Notes: generated by a model from the sequence alone, not told the origin. A DNA stretch of 64,000 nt from Culex pipiens pallens (GCF_016801865.2 NC_068937.1:5902191-5966190), one strand, 5' to 3'. Shown: positions 9,582-23,158, numbered from the stretch's first letter. Numbers and translations: made by a program.

Positions 9582-12500
9582 GCCTTTCTTACTAAAGAAA
9601 GGTATAGGGTTTGCTTTTGGCTCCGACGCCAATTCAAGCTTCGTTCCCAAATCATTTCTCGAGAAATATTCATTCGAAAAATCTGCAAAAAATCATGGAC
9701 GATCGATTTTCGACGCCCGATCGATTGACAATGACAGAATTGGTCTACCTCCAATATCCGAATTTTGGCGCTTGATTTACTGTAGAGCACGCGTGACGTC
9801 CGTGTGTGGTAAAAAAGTGCTCAATTTTGTGGTAGGGGGTTTCTCAGAGCCCACATTATGGATTTGAGCTCTCTTGGGCGCATTTGAAAGGGGATGTGCT
9901 GAACCTGAACCAGTTACATACCAAATTTGAATTTATCCATTTTTTATGGGGACTCGGAGTGTGTTTTCACCAAATCAGGCGGTTTTCAAATGAAAATTCG
10001 GTCGAAAATTGAAGTATTGAAATCGTTTATTTGTCCAAAAAATTGCATTTTCCCAGCCCTACATCCTCCCAAATTTTCATCCATGTCGGTAATGTGGTTC
10101 TTGATTTACAGCTTGTGGACTAATTCACTGTGAGGGGGAAAAACCCCTAAAAAAGGTAAAAACCAATTTTCACCAAATGCCAAAACTATTCCTTTGGCAT
10201 TTTATCTAATTTTTTTTCTCCACATCATAATCTAGACCATACTCGATGTTCTGAAACAAATTTGACCTCATTCGGATTTACCGTTCAGATTTTAGAAAAT
10301 TTCCATTTTTGCCTTTCTTACTAAAGAAAGGTATAGGGTTTGCTTTTGGCTCCGACGCCAATTCAAGCTTCGTTCCCAAATCATTTCTCGAGAAATATTC
10401 ATTCGAAAAATCTGCAAAAAATCATGGACGATCGATTTTCGACGCCCGATCGATTGACAATGACAGAATTGGTCTACCTCCAATATCCGAATTTTGGCGC
10501 TTGATTTACTGTAGAGCACGCGTGACGTCCGTGTGTGGTAAAAAAGTGCTCAATTTTGTGGTAGGGGGTTTCTCAGAGCCCACATTATGGATTTGAGCTC
10601 TCTTGGGCGCATTTGAAAGGGGATGTGCTGAACCTGAACCAGTTACATACCAAATTTGAATTTATCCATTTTTTATGGGGACTCGGAGTGTGTTTTCACC
10701 AAATCAGGCGGTTTTCAAATGAAAATTCGGTCGAAAATTGAAGTATTGAAATCGTTTATTTGTCCAAAAAATTGCATTTTCCCAGCCCTACATCCTCCCA
10801 AATTTTCATCCATGTCGGTAATGTGGTTCTTGATTTACAGCTTGTGGACTAATTCACTGTGAGGGGGAAAAACCCCTAAAAAAGGTAAAAACCAATTTTC
10901 ACCAAATGCCAAAACTATTCCTTTGGCATTTTATCTAATTTTTTTTCTCCACATCATAATCTAGACCATACTCGATGTTCTGAAACAAATTTGACCTCAT
11001 TCGGATTTACCGTTCAGATTTTAGAAAATTTCCATTTTTGCCTTTCTTACTAAAGAAAGGTATAGGGTTTGCTTTTGGCTCCGACGCCAATTCAAGCTTC
11101 GTTCCCAAATCATTTCTCGAGAAATATTCATTCGAAAAATCTGCAAAAAATCATGGACGATCGATTTTCGACGCCCGATCGATTGACAATGACAGAATTG
11201 GTCTACCTCCAATATCCGAATTTTGGCGCTTGATTTACTGTAGAGCACGCGTGACGTCCGTGTGTGGTAAAAAAGTGCTCAATTTTGTGGTAGGGGGTTT
11301 CTCAGAGCCCACATTATGGATTTGAGCTCTCTTGGGCGCATTTGAAAGGGGATGTGCTGAACCTGAACCAGTTACATACCAAATTTGAATTTATCCATTT
11401 TTTATGGGGACTCGGAGTGTGTTTTCACCAAATCAGGCGGTTTTCAAATGAAAATTCGGTCGAAAATTGAAGTATTGAAATCGTTTATTTGTCCAAAAAA
11501 TTGCATTTTCCCAGCCCTACATCCTCCCAAATTTTCATCCATGTCGGTAATGTGGTTCTTGATTTACAGCTTGTGGACTAATTCACTGTGAGGGGGAAAA
11601 ACCCCTAAAAAAGGTAAAAACCAATTTTCACCAAATGCCAAAACTATTCCTTTGGCATTTTATCTAATTTTTTTTCTCCACATCATAATCTAGACCATAC
11701 TCGATGTTCTGAAACAAATTTGACCTCATTCGGATTTACCGTTCAGATTTTAGAAAATTTCCATTTTTGCCTTTCTTACTAAAGAAAGGTATAGGGTTTG
11801 CTTTTGGCTCCGACGCCAATTCAAGCTTCGTTCCCAAATCATTTCTCGAGAAATATTCATTCGAAAAATCTGCAAAAAATCATGGACGATCGATTTTCGA
11901 CGCCCGATCGATTGACAATGACAGAATTGGTCTACCTCCAATATCCGAATTTTGGCGCTTGATTTACTGTAGAGCACGCGTGACGTCCGTGTGTGGTAAA
12001 AAAGTGCTCAATTTTGTGGTAGGGGGTTTCTCAGAGCCCACATTATGGATTTGAGCTCTCTTGGGCGCATTTGAAAGGGGATGTGCTGAACCTGAACCAG
12101 TTACATACCAAATTTGAATTTATCCATTTTTTATGGGGACTCGGAGTGTGTTTTCACCAAATCAGGCGGTTTTCAAATGAAAATTCGGTCGAAAATTGAA
12201 GTATTGAAATCGTTTATTTGTCCAAAAAATTGCATTTTCCCAGCCCTACATCCTCCCAAATTTTCATCCATGTCGGTAATGTGGTTCTTGATTTACAGCT
12301 TGTGGACTAATTCACTGTGAGGGGGAAAAACCCCTAAAAAAGGTAAAAACCAATTTTCACCAAATGCCAAAACTATTCCTTTGGCATTTTATCTAATTTT
12401 TTTTCTCCACATCATAATCTAGACCATACTCGATGTTCTGAAACAAATTTGACCTCATTCGGATTTACCGTTCAGATTTTAGAAAATTTCCATTTTTGCC

Positions 12501-14815
12501 TTTCTTACTAAAGAAAGGTATAGGGTTTGCTTTTGGCTCCGACGCCAATTCAAGCTTCGTTCCCAAATCATTTCTCGAGAAATATTCATTCGAAAAATCT
12601 GCAAAAAATCATGGACGATCGATTTTCGACGCCCGATCGATTGACAATGACAGAATTGGTCTACCTCCAATATCCGAATTTTGGCGCTTGATTTACTGTA
12701 GAGCACGCGTGACGTCCGTGTGTGGTAAAAAAGTGCTCAATTTTGTGGTAGGGGGTTTCTCAGAGCCCACATTATGGATTTGAGCTCTCTTGGGCGCATT
12801 TGAAAGGGGATGTGCTGAACCTGAACCAGTTACATACCAAATTTGAATTTATCCATTTTTTATGGGGACTCGGAGTGTGTTTTCACCAAATCAGGAGGTT
12901 TTCAAATGAAAATTCGGTCGAAAATTGAAGTATTGAAATCGTTTATTTGTCCAAAAAATTGCATTTTCCCAGCCCTACATCCTCCCAAATTTTCATCCAT
13001 GTCGTTAATGTGGTTCTTGATTTACAGCTTGTGGACTAATTCACTGTGAGGGGGAAAAACCCCTAAAAAAGGTGAAAACCAATTTTCACCAAATGCCAAA
13101 ACTATTCCTTTGGCATTTTATCTAATTTTTTTTCTCCACATCATAATCTAGACCATACTCGATGTTCTGAAACAAATTTGACCTCATTCGGATTTACCGT
13201 TCAGATTTTAGAAAATTTCCATTTTTGCCTTTCTTACTAAAGAAAGGTATAGGGTTTGCTTTTGGCTCCGACGCCAATTCAAGCTTCGTTCCCAAATCAT
13301 TTCTCGAGAAATATTCATTCGAAAAATCTGCAAAAAATCATGGACGATCGATTTTCGACGCCCGATCGATTGACAATGACAGAATTGGTCTACCTCCAAT
13401 ATCCGAATTTTGGCGCTTGATTTACTGTAGAGCACGCGTGACGTCCGTGTGTGGTAAAAAAGTGCTCAATTTTGTGGTAGGGGGTTTCTCAGAGCCCACA
13501 TTATGGATTTGAGCTCTCTTGGGCGCATTTGAAAGGGGATGTGCTGAACCTGAACCAGTTACATACCAAATTTGAATTTATCCATTTTTTATGGGGACTC
13601 GGAGTGTGTTTTCACCAAATCAGGCGGTTTTCAAATGAAAATTCGGTCGAAAATTGAAGTATTGAAATCGTTTATTTGTCCAAAAAATTGCATTTTCCCA
13701 GCCCTACATCCTCCCAAATTTTCATCCATGTCGGTAATGTGGTTCTTGATTTACAGCTTGTGGACTAATTCACTGTGAGGGGGAAAAACCCCTAAAAAAG
13801 GTAAAAACCAATTTTCACCAAATGCCAAAACTATTCCTTTGGCATTTTATCTAATTTTTTTTCTCCACATCATAATCTAGACCATACTCGATGTTCTGAA
13901 ACAAATTTGACCTCATTCGGATTTACCGTTCAGATTTTAGAAAATTTCCATTTTTGCCTTTCTTACTAAAGAAAGGTATAGGGTTTGCTTTTGGCTCCGA
14001 CGCCAATTCAAGCTTCGTTCCCAAATCATTTCTCGAGAAATATTCATTCGAAAAATCTGCAAAAAATCATGGACGATCGATTTTCGACGCCCGATCGATT
14101 GACAATGACAGAATTGGTCTACCTCCAATATCCGAATTTTGGCGCTTGATTTACTGTAGAGCACGCGTGACGTCCGTGTGTGGTAAAAAAGTGCTCAATT
14201 TTGTGGTAGGGGGTTTCTCAGAGCTCACATTATGGATTTGAGCTCTCTTGGGCGCATTTGAAAGGGGATGTGCTGAACCTGAACCAGTTACATACCAAAT
14301 TTGAATTTATCCATTTTTTATGGGGACTCGGAGTGTGTTTTCACCAAATCAGGCGGTTTTCAAATGAAAATTCGGTCGAAAATTGAAGTATTGAAATCGT
14401 TTATTTGTCCAAAAAATTGCATTTTCCCAGCCCTACATCCTCCCAAATTTTCATCCATGTCGTTAATGTGGTTCTTGATTTACAGCTTGTGGACTAATTC
14501 ACTGTGAGGGGGAAAAACCCCTAAAAAAGGTAAAAACCAATTTTCACCAAATGCCAAAACTATTCCTTTGGCATTTTATCTATTTTTTTTTCTCCACATC
14601 ATAATCTAGACCATACTCGATGTTCTGAAACAAATTTGACCTCATTCGGATTTACCGTTCAGATTTTAGAAAATTTCCATTTTTGCCTTTCTTACTAAAG
14701 AAAGGTATAGGGTTTGCTTTTGGCTCCGACGCCAATTCAAGCTTCGTTCCCAAATCATTTCTCGAGAAATATTCATTCGAAAAATCTGCAAAAAATCATG
14801 GACGATCGATTTTCG
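9582..14815. repeat. 729-bp satellite, seven full units plus one partial
   Basis: Units start at 9582, 10311, 11040, 11769, 12498, 13227 and 13956, with a partial eighth from 14685 to about 14815. Each begins with the hairpin CCTTTCTT-ACTA-AAGAAAGG. Units are almost identical. Unit 5 differs at CAGGAGG, GTCGTTAATG and GGTGAAAACC; unit 7 shares GTCGTTAATG and has GAGCTCACA. Short open frames recur identically in every unit and have no recognisable product. Confidence 0.97.
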
Positions 14816-15882
14816 TCGCCTCGTCGACAAGTTGTCAAGTTGAGCTTCACATGCAGACGCGAGCAATGCTGGCGCGTGATGCTGGCGCGTATAGAGTTTT
14901 GATACTAGATTACCCCCTTTTAGTGCAAGTTGCTTTATCGATTGCTCGTTCATCACACATCGCCTATCATTATTTTCTATGCTAAGCTTCAGTGAACGCA
15001 AACTTGACGCAAGCAGCTATCTGTTCTGAAGCCTCATGCTCATTCTTTTGCCTTTCTTTTTTGTTTTGCTCATTCTCTGATCGAACTCTGAGCGAACGAA
15101 TTTCTGGGAAACGTCTAAGCTTCCCATGTGCCAGTGACAACGCACATCGCGGGTTTGGTTTTTTAGCTTCGGTACTAGCCTTTTTGTGTATTAGTATTTT
15201 TGTTCATCGTACCAGCGCACCAAGGTGGTTTATTCGGTACGTTTGCGTTTGTCGTAGTGAAGTCCCACCGAGCGCTCAGTCGTTGTATGCTTCCCAATCC
15301 CAAAAACGCCTAAATGCTTGCTTATTGAAAGCTCACAATTTTGCCTAACGCCTAAATGACAGTTTAGTGAATTACAGTAGGCGTTTCAAAGCTTTCAAGA
15401 ACATTTATGTGGCTTTACCGTTACATCGTTGTTTACAACACGGCAAATTCTCGGGTATTGAAACACTTTCTGCCAGTCATTTTGTAACCACTTTAACGCA
15501 TTGGAGCAAGACGGAATTATTTTGTTTTCTCGTTAATTTTAAATATTTTGAAAAGTGCAAAAAAACACTCAGAGAATACGAACAATTTAGCGATATGCAG
15601 AAAACATTACGAACATCGCAAATTGTGAGCTAATTCTCTGCCTCAAAAATAATTTGTTCTGATTTTAAAAATCGAAAATGCTTGTGTGCGAGCACAGCTT
15701 ACAACCGGCCATGGCAAATGGGGCAAAAACCAGCGCTTTATAAGTTATGTGAAAAAATAAGGTTGAGTTTAGAATTGTATTATGAATGGACCATTCATTC
15801 TTTATTTTGCTATTTCTTTGAAAAAAAAAAATCAACTGCCGTTAACTTCCTTTTGTAAGAAAGGCTCTATCTCACCCCAGGT
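14685..15882. mobile_element. terminal copy of the element whose head forms the 729-bp satellite
   Basis: The partial eighth satellite unit runs at about 14815 into different sequence, ending at 15857-15866 in GTAAGAAAGG. This is the inverse of the CCTTTCTTAC at the head, and it is followed by CACCCCAGGTGGGATTAA. Open frames inside (for example 14992..15348) match nothing I know. The element type is uncertain. Confidence 0.5.
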
Positions 15883-17946
15883 GGGATTAAATCGGGTTTT
15901 TTTATTTAAATCATATTACCTATCGAAGTGCTTGAATATAAAAACTTAAGTAAGTAGATTTCATGGCAGCGTTGCCAGATCTGCAGAGTTTCTAATTTGT
16001 TGGAAAGACCTCGATGTTTGTCCAACTTTATTGGAAAGTAATTTTTAGGAGAAAAGCGTTGCATCCAGACGTAAAAAGTCTAAAATAGAGCATCTAATTG
16101 CTGACATCTTGATGGCAGGGTTGCCAGAAAGTCATTTAAAAGTTTTTAAAGGAAACTGCTTTAAAAGTTTGTCCAAGGTTTTTAGTTTGTCCATACAAAT
16201 TTCCAAAGTGTTTTGGCAGCTGTCCATACAAACATGCTACTAAAATGTGCAAACATTCTGATCTTGATTACTGTTTTTTTCGGATCGATTTGAAGTCCTC
16301 GGCAAAATTGTAGGTTTTGGTGAAAAGAATTTAGAAAAAAAATAATAAATGTTCATTCAAAATGAAAATATAAAACATTTTTAAATTTGTGAAAATGTCG
16401 AAAAATTTATTTTTTTAGCTTCATTTGGCAGTGCTATCATTTTTAATTGTATCAGAAAATGTATTTTTTTTTCAATTAAATTGATTTTTTATTTCTGTTA
16501 ATTTTTATTGTCTTTTAACTAAAATTGAAAAATTCTTGTTTTTTCATCCTTTGAGCTCGAATTTTTCAAAATGATGAGATAAGCCCTAATATTAGAAAAG
16601 GTCCAAAAACTAGGCTAGGTTTTGGTGAAAAGAATTCAGAAAAAAAGATAATAAACCATCATGAAAATATGACACATGAAAATATAAAAACATTTTTAAA
16701 TTTGTGAAGATGTCGAAAAATGTAATCTTTTTAGCTTCATTTGGCAGTGCTGTCATTTTGATTTTTTCAGAAAATGTTTTTTTTAAATTATTTTTTAATT
16801 AAATTGTTATTTTTTTACTAAAACCTCTATTGACTAAAATTGATTAATTTTTAGTTACTTTATCCTTCGATCACGAATATTTCAAAATGTTGAGATTAGC
16901 CCTAATATTTGAAAAGGTCCAAAAACAGACCATGTTTTATTTCTAATTGAAATATATTTGGAAGAAAAACTTGAGATTGCCATAATGTAAAAACACAGAA
17001 ATTTAATTTGAATTTATAGAACAGGCTGAAAAGAGGAGTTCACAAATATATTTTTTAACTCTTATTTTATAATTTTTCATTATTTTTTATAGCCTGATTT
17101 TGTTCATATTTGAGAGAATGCTTGAATACAATACTCTTCTCCAAAATATTTTTCTAGAACTCAACAGTGTTACGCCACGTTTGGACAAGAATGTTGCTTA
17201 CGTCACTTAGTTGTATTAGGATTTGTATTTTTTTTCCTTTGAAGTGAGTTTCGAAAAAGGCCTTATTTCTTTATAAAAAAAAAATTTGGAAAACATTATG
17301 TGTTTATTTTTGTCTTGAGTGAACAATTCTGAAGTTGTTTTTAAAGATCCGATCAGCAATCTCAACAGATTCTTTACCTAAATTTGTTCATATTTGCGAG
17401 AATGCTAGAACAAGTAATACCCAACTCAAAAGTATCTCTCTAGAACCCATTTTTGTGTTTTTGGCCTTAATAAAACAAAGTGACGTAAGCGACTATTTAA
17501 GATAACAGGATTTTTTAGCTGCCCAAGTATGCGGAAAAAATGGCAAAAAATGATTTTATAACAATTTGTCGCTTACGTATTTTTTTTTTGTATTTGAACA
17601 GTATGATTTGTTTTTCTTTTTGGTTAATATTCTAAAAGTGATCATTTTCTTCTCAAAGAAAAAAAAAACGCTTAAAGATAGAGTTGGAATAGGGAAACAT
17701 ATTGTAAATTTTAGCAAATTTTTAACCTGAGTTTGTTCATATTTTAGCGAATGCTTGAGCAAATAATAACTTACTGAAAATAATGTCAACTCAATTTGAA
17801 TTCTGAAACCGAATTCAATTCGAATCGTATACGAATTTCGTTTCAGAATTCAGACTGAGTTGACCGGGTTGGATCATTTGGCCTAGCGAAACAAAGAGAC
17901 GTAAGCGCCAATTTTTGATTACAGCATTTTTTAGGTTGCCCAATTA
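15883..17946. repeat. degenerate ~310-340 bp direct repeats
   Basis: Two diverged copies of about 305 bp lie at about 16313-16618 and 16619-16925, both starting TTTTGGTGAAAAGAATT and sharing TAGCTTCATTTGGCAGTGCT. Further on, a motif around TTTGTTCATATTT-GAGAATGCT recurs at about 17098, 17388 and 17728, each followed about 100 bases later by GACGTAAGCG-like text. AT-rich and non-coding. Confidence 0.65.
17785..17864. repeat. 80-bp imperfect palindrome
   Basis: GTCAACTCA-n-TGAATTCTGAAAC is mirrored by GTTTCAGAATTCA-n-TGAGTTGAC around a centre at about 17825 (CGTATACG). Arms are about 31 bases with few mismatches. Confidence 0.75.
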
Positions 17947-18406
17947 GGCTGGTACAAATATTTTTAAAAGTTTTTGTCACCCCCCCCCCTTCAAAATTGG
18001 CCCGAAAAATCAGGGGGCAAAAAAAATATTTTTACAATAAACTTCAAAATTTCAATGAAAATTCAAGTGCAACCAGCTGAAATCAAATTAAAATACATTC
18101 TTCTGCGTTTAAAATCATTTTTAGCATGTTTGGGTTTATTAAAAAATCTTAAGATTTTTTGAAAAATTTCGATGCAAAACCTTTTTTTTCGATACAATTT
18201 TTGTTTTTGTCAGATCTTAGATTTTTTGAAAACTAATGATTGCAAAACAACTGAACTAGTGCAAAATGCATTTTAAAACACTTTTTTCATTTAAATGTGA
18301 AGACTTGTTATTTAAATTTTTATTTTTTTTTATTTTTTTGCCCCCCCCCCCTTGACCCTTGGCCAGGGCCGAGGGACAAAAACTTTTTTAAATATTTGCA
18401 TCGGCC
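17947..18406. mobile_element. PIF/Harbinger-type MITE, copy 1
   Basis: 460 bp beginning GGCTGGTACAAATATT and ending AATATTTGCATCGGCC, with inverted repeats of about 32 bp. It is flanked by TTA on both sides (17944-17946, 18407-18409). A 3-bp TWA duplication with GGC...GCC ends is characteristic of PIF/Harbinger. No coding capacity. Internal C-runs differ between copies. Confidence 0.82.
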
Positions 18407-18409
18407 TTA

Positions 18410-18707
18410 TACGGGAAAATGTAAAAAAATATATTGCAAAATGACACTTACGCCACTTTTCTGTATAAGGTGTAGACTGAAAAACTAAGACTGTCACAAA
18501 TATTACAGTTATTTAAATATCTTATTAAATTAAATATCTCTAGTTTCGAGTAGGAATCCAAGGCGAGAATAATTTGTTTTTTTTTTATATCTTTTACTGA
18601 ATTTTTGAGAAGAATATATTTTAAATTTAAAAAATATTATGTGTTAATGTATAATTATTGACTAAATTTCACCGCATTTTTGGCCAACTTCAAAAACTTG
18701 ATAATTA
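18410..18707. other. AT-rich spacer between two MITEs
   Basis: Nothing recognised. Confidence 0.5.
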
Positions 18708-19095
18708 GGCTGGTACAAATTTTATTTTAAGTTTTCAAAGTTGGCCCGAAAAATCAGGGGGCCAAAAAAATATTTTTCCAAAAAACTTCAAAATTTCAAT
18801 GGAAATTTATCAGCTGAAATCAATTTAAAATGCATTCCCCTTCGTTAAGTATAATTTTTAGCATGTTTGGGTTGATTTAAAAATCACCTGAATTTTTGAA
18901 AATTTTCGATGTTCACTATCGCGAAAAGTTTCTTTTCGTTAAAATTTTTGTTTTCGTCAAAACTTACATTTTTTGAAAACTAATGTTTGCAAAACAACTG
19001 AACAAGTGTAAAATGCATTTTAAAATACTTTTTGCATTCAAATGTTGAGACTATGGCTTATTATTTAATTTTTTTTTATTTCATTTTTTTTATTA
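18708..19095. mobile_element. degenerate Harbinger-like MITE, right end lost
   Basis: Starts GGCTGGTACAAAT after TTA, and keeps GGCCCGAAAAATCAGGGG and the TGAAAACTAATG / GCAAAACAACTGAAC landmarks of the intact copies. The right terminal repeat is missing. Confidence 0.7.
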
Positions 19096-20480
19096 GGAGT
19101 TAAAAAGTTTATTTCTTTTAAAATAGATTTCCAAATCCACGTGTACTTCGGATTTTTTTTTATTTCTTCTTGTCCAAGATAAAAATAAATACCTCCAAGT
19201 AGTCCTTGGCAAAGGTCCTGTCGTCGCCGCAGTGACGCCACAGACCACCTCCACCGTCTCAGGGGGAGAGATAGCGGAATTAGCCAACAAAGAAAAGAAA
19301 GGAAACAACCTGACCAAGCCTACTGCGATCGGCTCTACCGTCCTTTGACATATGGCCCAGGAAGACGGATGACGGTGGCGATTTCTCGTAATAAGTCAAA
19401 CGATGCTTTACGACTCAAAACAGGAGGTCGGAGCCGTGGTGCACTTTGCACCCCATAAAGAAACGTTTTTTTTTTCTCTAGATTTGAGAAGTTTGATAAG
19501 ACCGCGTTGTCCTTGTTGGATGAGCTTCTGGGTTTTTTTTTGTCTGAGTTAACCTACTTAATCTTTATGTGTTTATTAGGTGCCGAATTGTGGGTCGTAA
19601 ATCAGGTGACTTTTCAATTTTTCTCCTTTAGTTTATTTGTGGGAAATGTGGAAAACATCTGCTTCCAAAAAAAAAGAACTTCCAAATTGGTCCGGGCTTT
19701 AATTGTCCTCCGCCGCACAGATGGACCGCCGGCAGGTGACTTAAATTGGTCCAGGAAGAGAAGATATCTAAATCAACCTCTCTCCAGAGCGGGATTAAGT
19801 CACTTGGCCCTTAATCTCTGAATCTCGGAGACGGGTCGAGAGCAGCTGGCACGGTGGGTTCATCACCGTAAGTCAACCGGTGCTGTCAAAGCATCCAATC
19901 AGGCAGAACCCCACTGCGTAATAACTCTTCGGGGATTCCCCCTCCTGCAGCAGCCTTTGTTTTGGGAGGCCTTTACCCTCAGTGCTTAACCTTACCTTTC
20001 TCCTTCAGGGAACCTTTTTTGGGGGGAGACCTTAAGATTCACAGCCTGCTTTGTTGATGTTTGTCACGGTGGGTTAATAAAATATTAAGAGCTACAATTG
20101 TTTGGAGCTTAAAATTTTAGTTCGTTCAAACAAAATTTGAAATTTTCCAATATTTATGAACGAAATTTTTCACCAAATCCCACCGTGCGTTGCGATCTTC
20201 ACGAAAACTTCACCGAAAAGTGAAACACAATCCGGTCGTAGCTCTTCCTTTGTCCCCCATCTCAAAAGACTCCGCGAAAGATCGAAACAGTTTGGTGGTG
20301 AACAAGGAAAATAAACAAATCCAAACAAAAACAAACCACTCCAGCGCGGAGCTGCCAGCGGAGGAGATCGGATTCGGATTTGTGGAGGGTGGATCAGCAT
20401 CACTCGTAAATTTGTTTTGGGTGCGCGCACCTGTCGCTGGATTTATCTTGGAGAAATTCAAACGTCTTAAAAGTTTCTGT
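19096..20480. other. unique intergenic/intronic sequence
   Basis: GC-richer than its surroundings (about 19200-20050). Open frames at 19507..19821 and 20190..20549 have no recognisable product. No gene called. Confidence 0.45.
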
Positions 20481-20945
20481 CAGCGTTCGCGACTAAATCT
20501 CAATGCGACTTGGCGACTTTTTCAGTCGTTTTCGTTTCATTCGCTGTGAAAGTTCAAAATTCAACAAATTTCACGACTGACCAAACCTTCGACGGAGGTC
20601 AGTTTGCCCAACCAATTTGAACGCAACCGAAAACTAACCCAATCGCAGTGACCTCCTACTGGCCTTTGCTGGGGCCATCCAAAAATGGACCAGAAACTCA
20701 ACTTAAATCAAACAGAAAAAAAAAACCGTCCAAGTAGTCGTCTTGGTCGCGAAGCCAACTCTATTTCAATTAGCCGCACGCATCGCTGGCGAACCAGTTT
20801 GGGAAAAAAGGAAGAAGTTCAAATGTTTGAAGAAGCGTTCGTCAGCCTGCTTGGATGCAACAGTTTCGAGGAAAACCGTTCGCGTTACCGAGGTTGTGTT
20901 GATAAAATGATTAAATAGAAAACTGTGGCAGCAGCCCCAACTGAG
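20481..20945 (+). repeat. left arm of a large inverted repeat
   Basis: Reads from CAGCGTTCGCGACTAAATCT to CTGTGGCAGCAGCCCCAACT. The reverse complement lies at about 24507-24981, at roughly 90% identity by eye. An open frame of 77 codons in this arm (20685..20918) is broken in the other arm and is not called a gene. Confidence 0.88.
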
Positions 20946-20974
20946 GGAGCAAGTTCTGGCTACTGGGAAAAATA

Positions 20975-23158
20975 ATTAAAATTCTCAAAATAATTAAAAT
21001 TCTTGATTTTTTTTAAAATTCGTAAAATTCGTAAAATTCTTAAAATTCTTAAAACTCTTAAATTCTTAAAATTTTTAAAATTCTTAAAATTTTTAAAATT
21101 CTAAAAATTCTTAAAATTCTTAAAATTCTTAAAATTCTTAAAATTCTTAAAATTCTTAAAATTCTTAAAATTCTTAAAATTCTTAAAATTCTTAAAATTC
21201 TTAAAATTCTTAAAATTCTTAAAATTCTTAAAATTCTTAAAATTCTTAAAATTCTTCAAATTCTTCAAATTCTTCAAATTCTTCAAATTCTTAAAATTCT
21301 TAAAATTCTTAAAATTCTTAAAATTCTTAAAACTCTTAAAATTCTTAAAATTCTTAAAATTCTTAAAATCCTTAAAATTCTTAAAATTCTTAAAATTCTT
21401 AAAATTCTTAAAATTCTTAAAATTCTTAAAATTCTTAAAATTCTTAAAATTCTTAAAATTCTTAAAATTCTTAAAATTCTTAAAATTCTTAAAATTCTTA
21501 AAATTCTTAAAATTCTTAAAATTCTTAAAATTCTTAAAATTCTTAAAATTCTTAAAATTCTTAAAATTCTTAAAATTCTTAAAATTCTTAAAATTCTTAA
21601 AATTCTTAAAATTCTTAAAATTTTTAAAATTCTTAAAATTTTTAAAATTCTTAAAATTCTTAAAATTCTTAAAATTCTTAAAATTCTTAAAATTCTTAAA
21701 ATTCTTAAAATTCTTAAAATTCTTAAAATTCTTAAAATTCTTAAAATTCTTAAAATTCTTAAATTCTTAAAATTCTTAAAATTCTTAAAATTCTTAAAAT
21801 TCTTAAAATTCTTAAAATTCTTAAAATTCTTAAAATTCTTAAAATTCTTAAAATTCTTAAAATTCTTAAAATTCTTAAAATTCTTAAAATTCTTAAAATT
21901 CTTAAAATTCTTGAAATTCTTAAAATTCTTAAAATTCTTAAAATTCTTAAAATTCTTAAAATTCTTAAAATTCTTAAAATTCTTAAAATTCTTAAAATTC
22001 TTAAAATTCTTAAAATTCTAAAAATTCTTAAAATTCTTAAATTCTTCAAATTCTTATCATTCATACATTCTTAAAATTCTTTTAATTTTTAAAATTCTTG
22101 AAGTTCTTAAAATTCTTAAAATTCTTAAAATTCTTAAAATTCTTAAAATTCTTAAAATTCTTAAAATTCTTAAAATTCTTAAAATTCTTAAAATTCTTAA
22201 AATTCTTAAAATTCTTAAAATTCTTAAAATTCTTAAAATTCTTAAAATTCTTAAAATTCTTAAAATTCTTAGAATTCTTAAAATTCTTAAAATTCTTAAA
22301 ATTCTTAAAATTCTTAAAATTCTTAAAATTCTTAAAATTCTTAAAATTCTTAAAATTCTTAAAATTCTTAAAATTCTTAAAATTCTTAAAATTCTTAAAA
22401 TTCTTAAAATTCTTAAAATTCTTAAAATTCTTAAAATTCTTAAAATTCTTAAAATTCTTAAAATTCTTAAAATTCTTAAAATTCTTAAAATTCTTAAAAT
22501 TCTTAAAATTCTTAAAATTCTTAAAATTCTTAAAATTCTTAAAATTCTTAAAATTCTTAAAATTCTTAAAATTCTTAAAATTCTTAAAATTCTTAAAATT
22601 CTTAAAATTCTTAAAATTCTTAAAATTCTTAAAATTCTTAAAATTCTTAAAATTCTTAAAATTCTTAAAATTTTTAAAATTCTTAAAATTCTTAAAATTC
22701 TTAAAATTCTTTAAATTCTTTAAATTCTTAAAATTCTTAAAATTCTTAAAATTCTTAAAATTCTTAAAATTCTTAAAATTCTTAAAATTCTTAAAATTCT
22801 TAAAATTCTTAAAATTCTTAAAATTCTTAAAATTCTTAAAATTCTTAAAATTCTTAAAATTCTTAAAATTCTTAAAATTCTTAAAATTCTTAAAATTCTT
22901 AAAATTCTTAAAATTCTTAAAATTCTTAAAATTCTTAAAATTCTTAAAATTCTTAAAATTCTTAAAATTCTTAAAATTCTTAAAATTCTTAAAATTCTTA
23001 AAATTCTTAAAATTCTTAAAATTCTTAAAATTCTTAAAATTCTTAAAATTCTTAAAATTCTTTAAATTCTTTAAATTCTTTAAATTCTTTAAATTCTTTA
23101 AATTCTTAAAATTCTTAAAATTCTTAAAATTCTTAAAATTCTTAAAATTCTTAAAATT
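20975..23158. repeat. 9-bp minisatellite (AAATTCTTA)n, about 2.2 kb
   Basis: About 240 units, nearly pure, with local variants (AAATTCTTC at about 21256-21290, AAATTCTTT at about 22710-22730 and 23060-23100, isolated T or C changes). Long open frames of Lys-Phe-Leu type are a by-product of the 9-bp period. Confidence 0.98.

Noticed and set aside
9582..14815. CRISPR-like spacing of repeats
   Set aside because: Contiguous identical 729-bp units with no unique spacers; a eukaryotic satellite.
9580..14985. Recurring 95-, 75- and 68-codon frames in the 729-bp units
   Set aside because: Identical because the DNA is a near-identical satellite; short, overlapping on both strands, no recognisable domain or splice context.
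14992..15348. 118-codon Cys/Ser-rich frame
   Set aside because: Lies inside the tail part of a repetitive element and matches no family I know.
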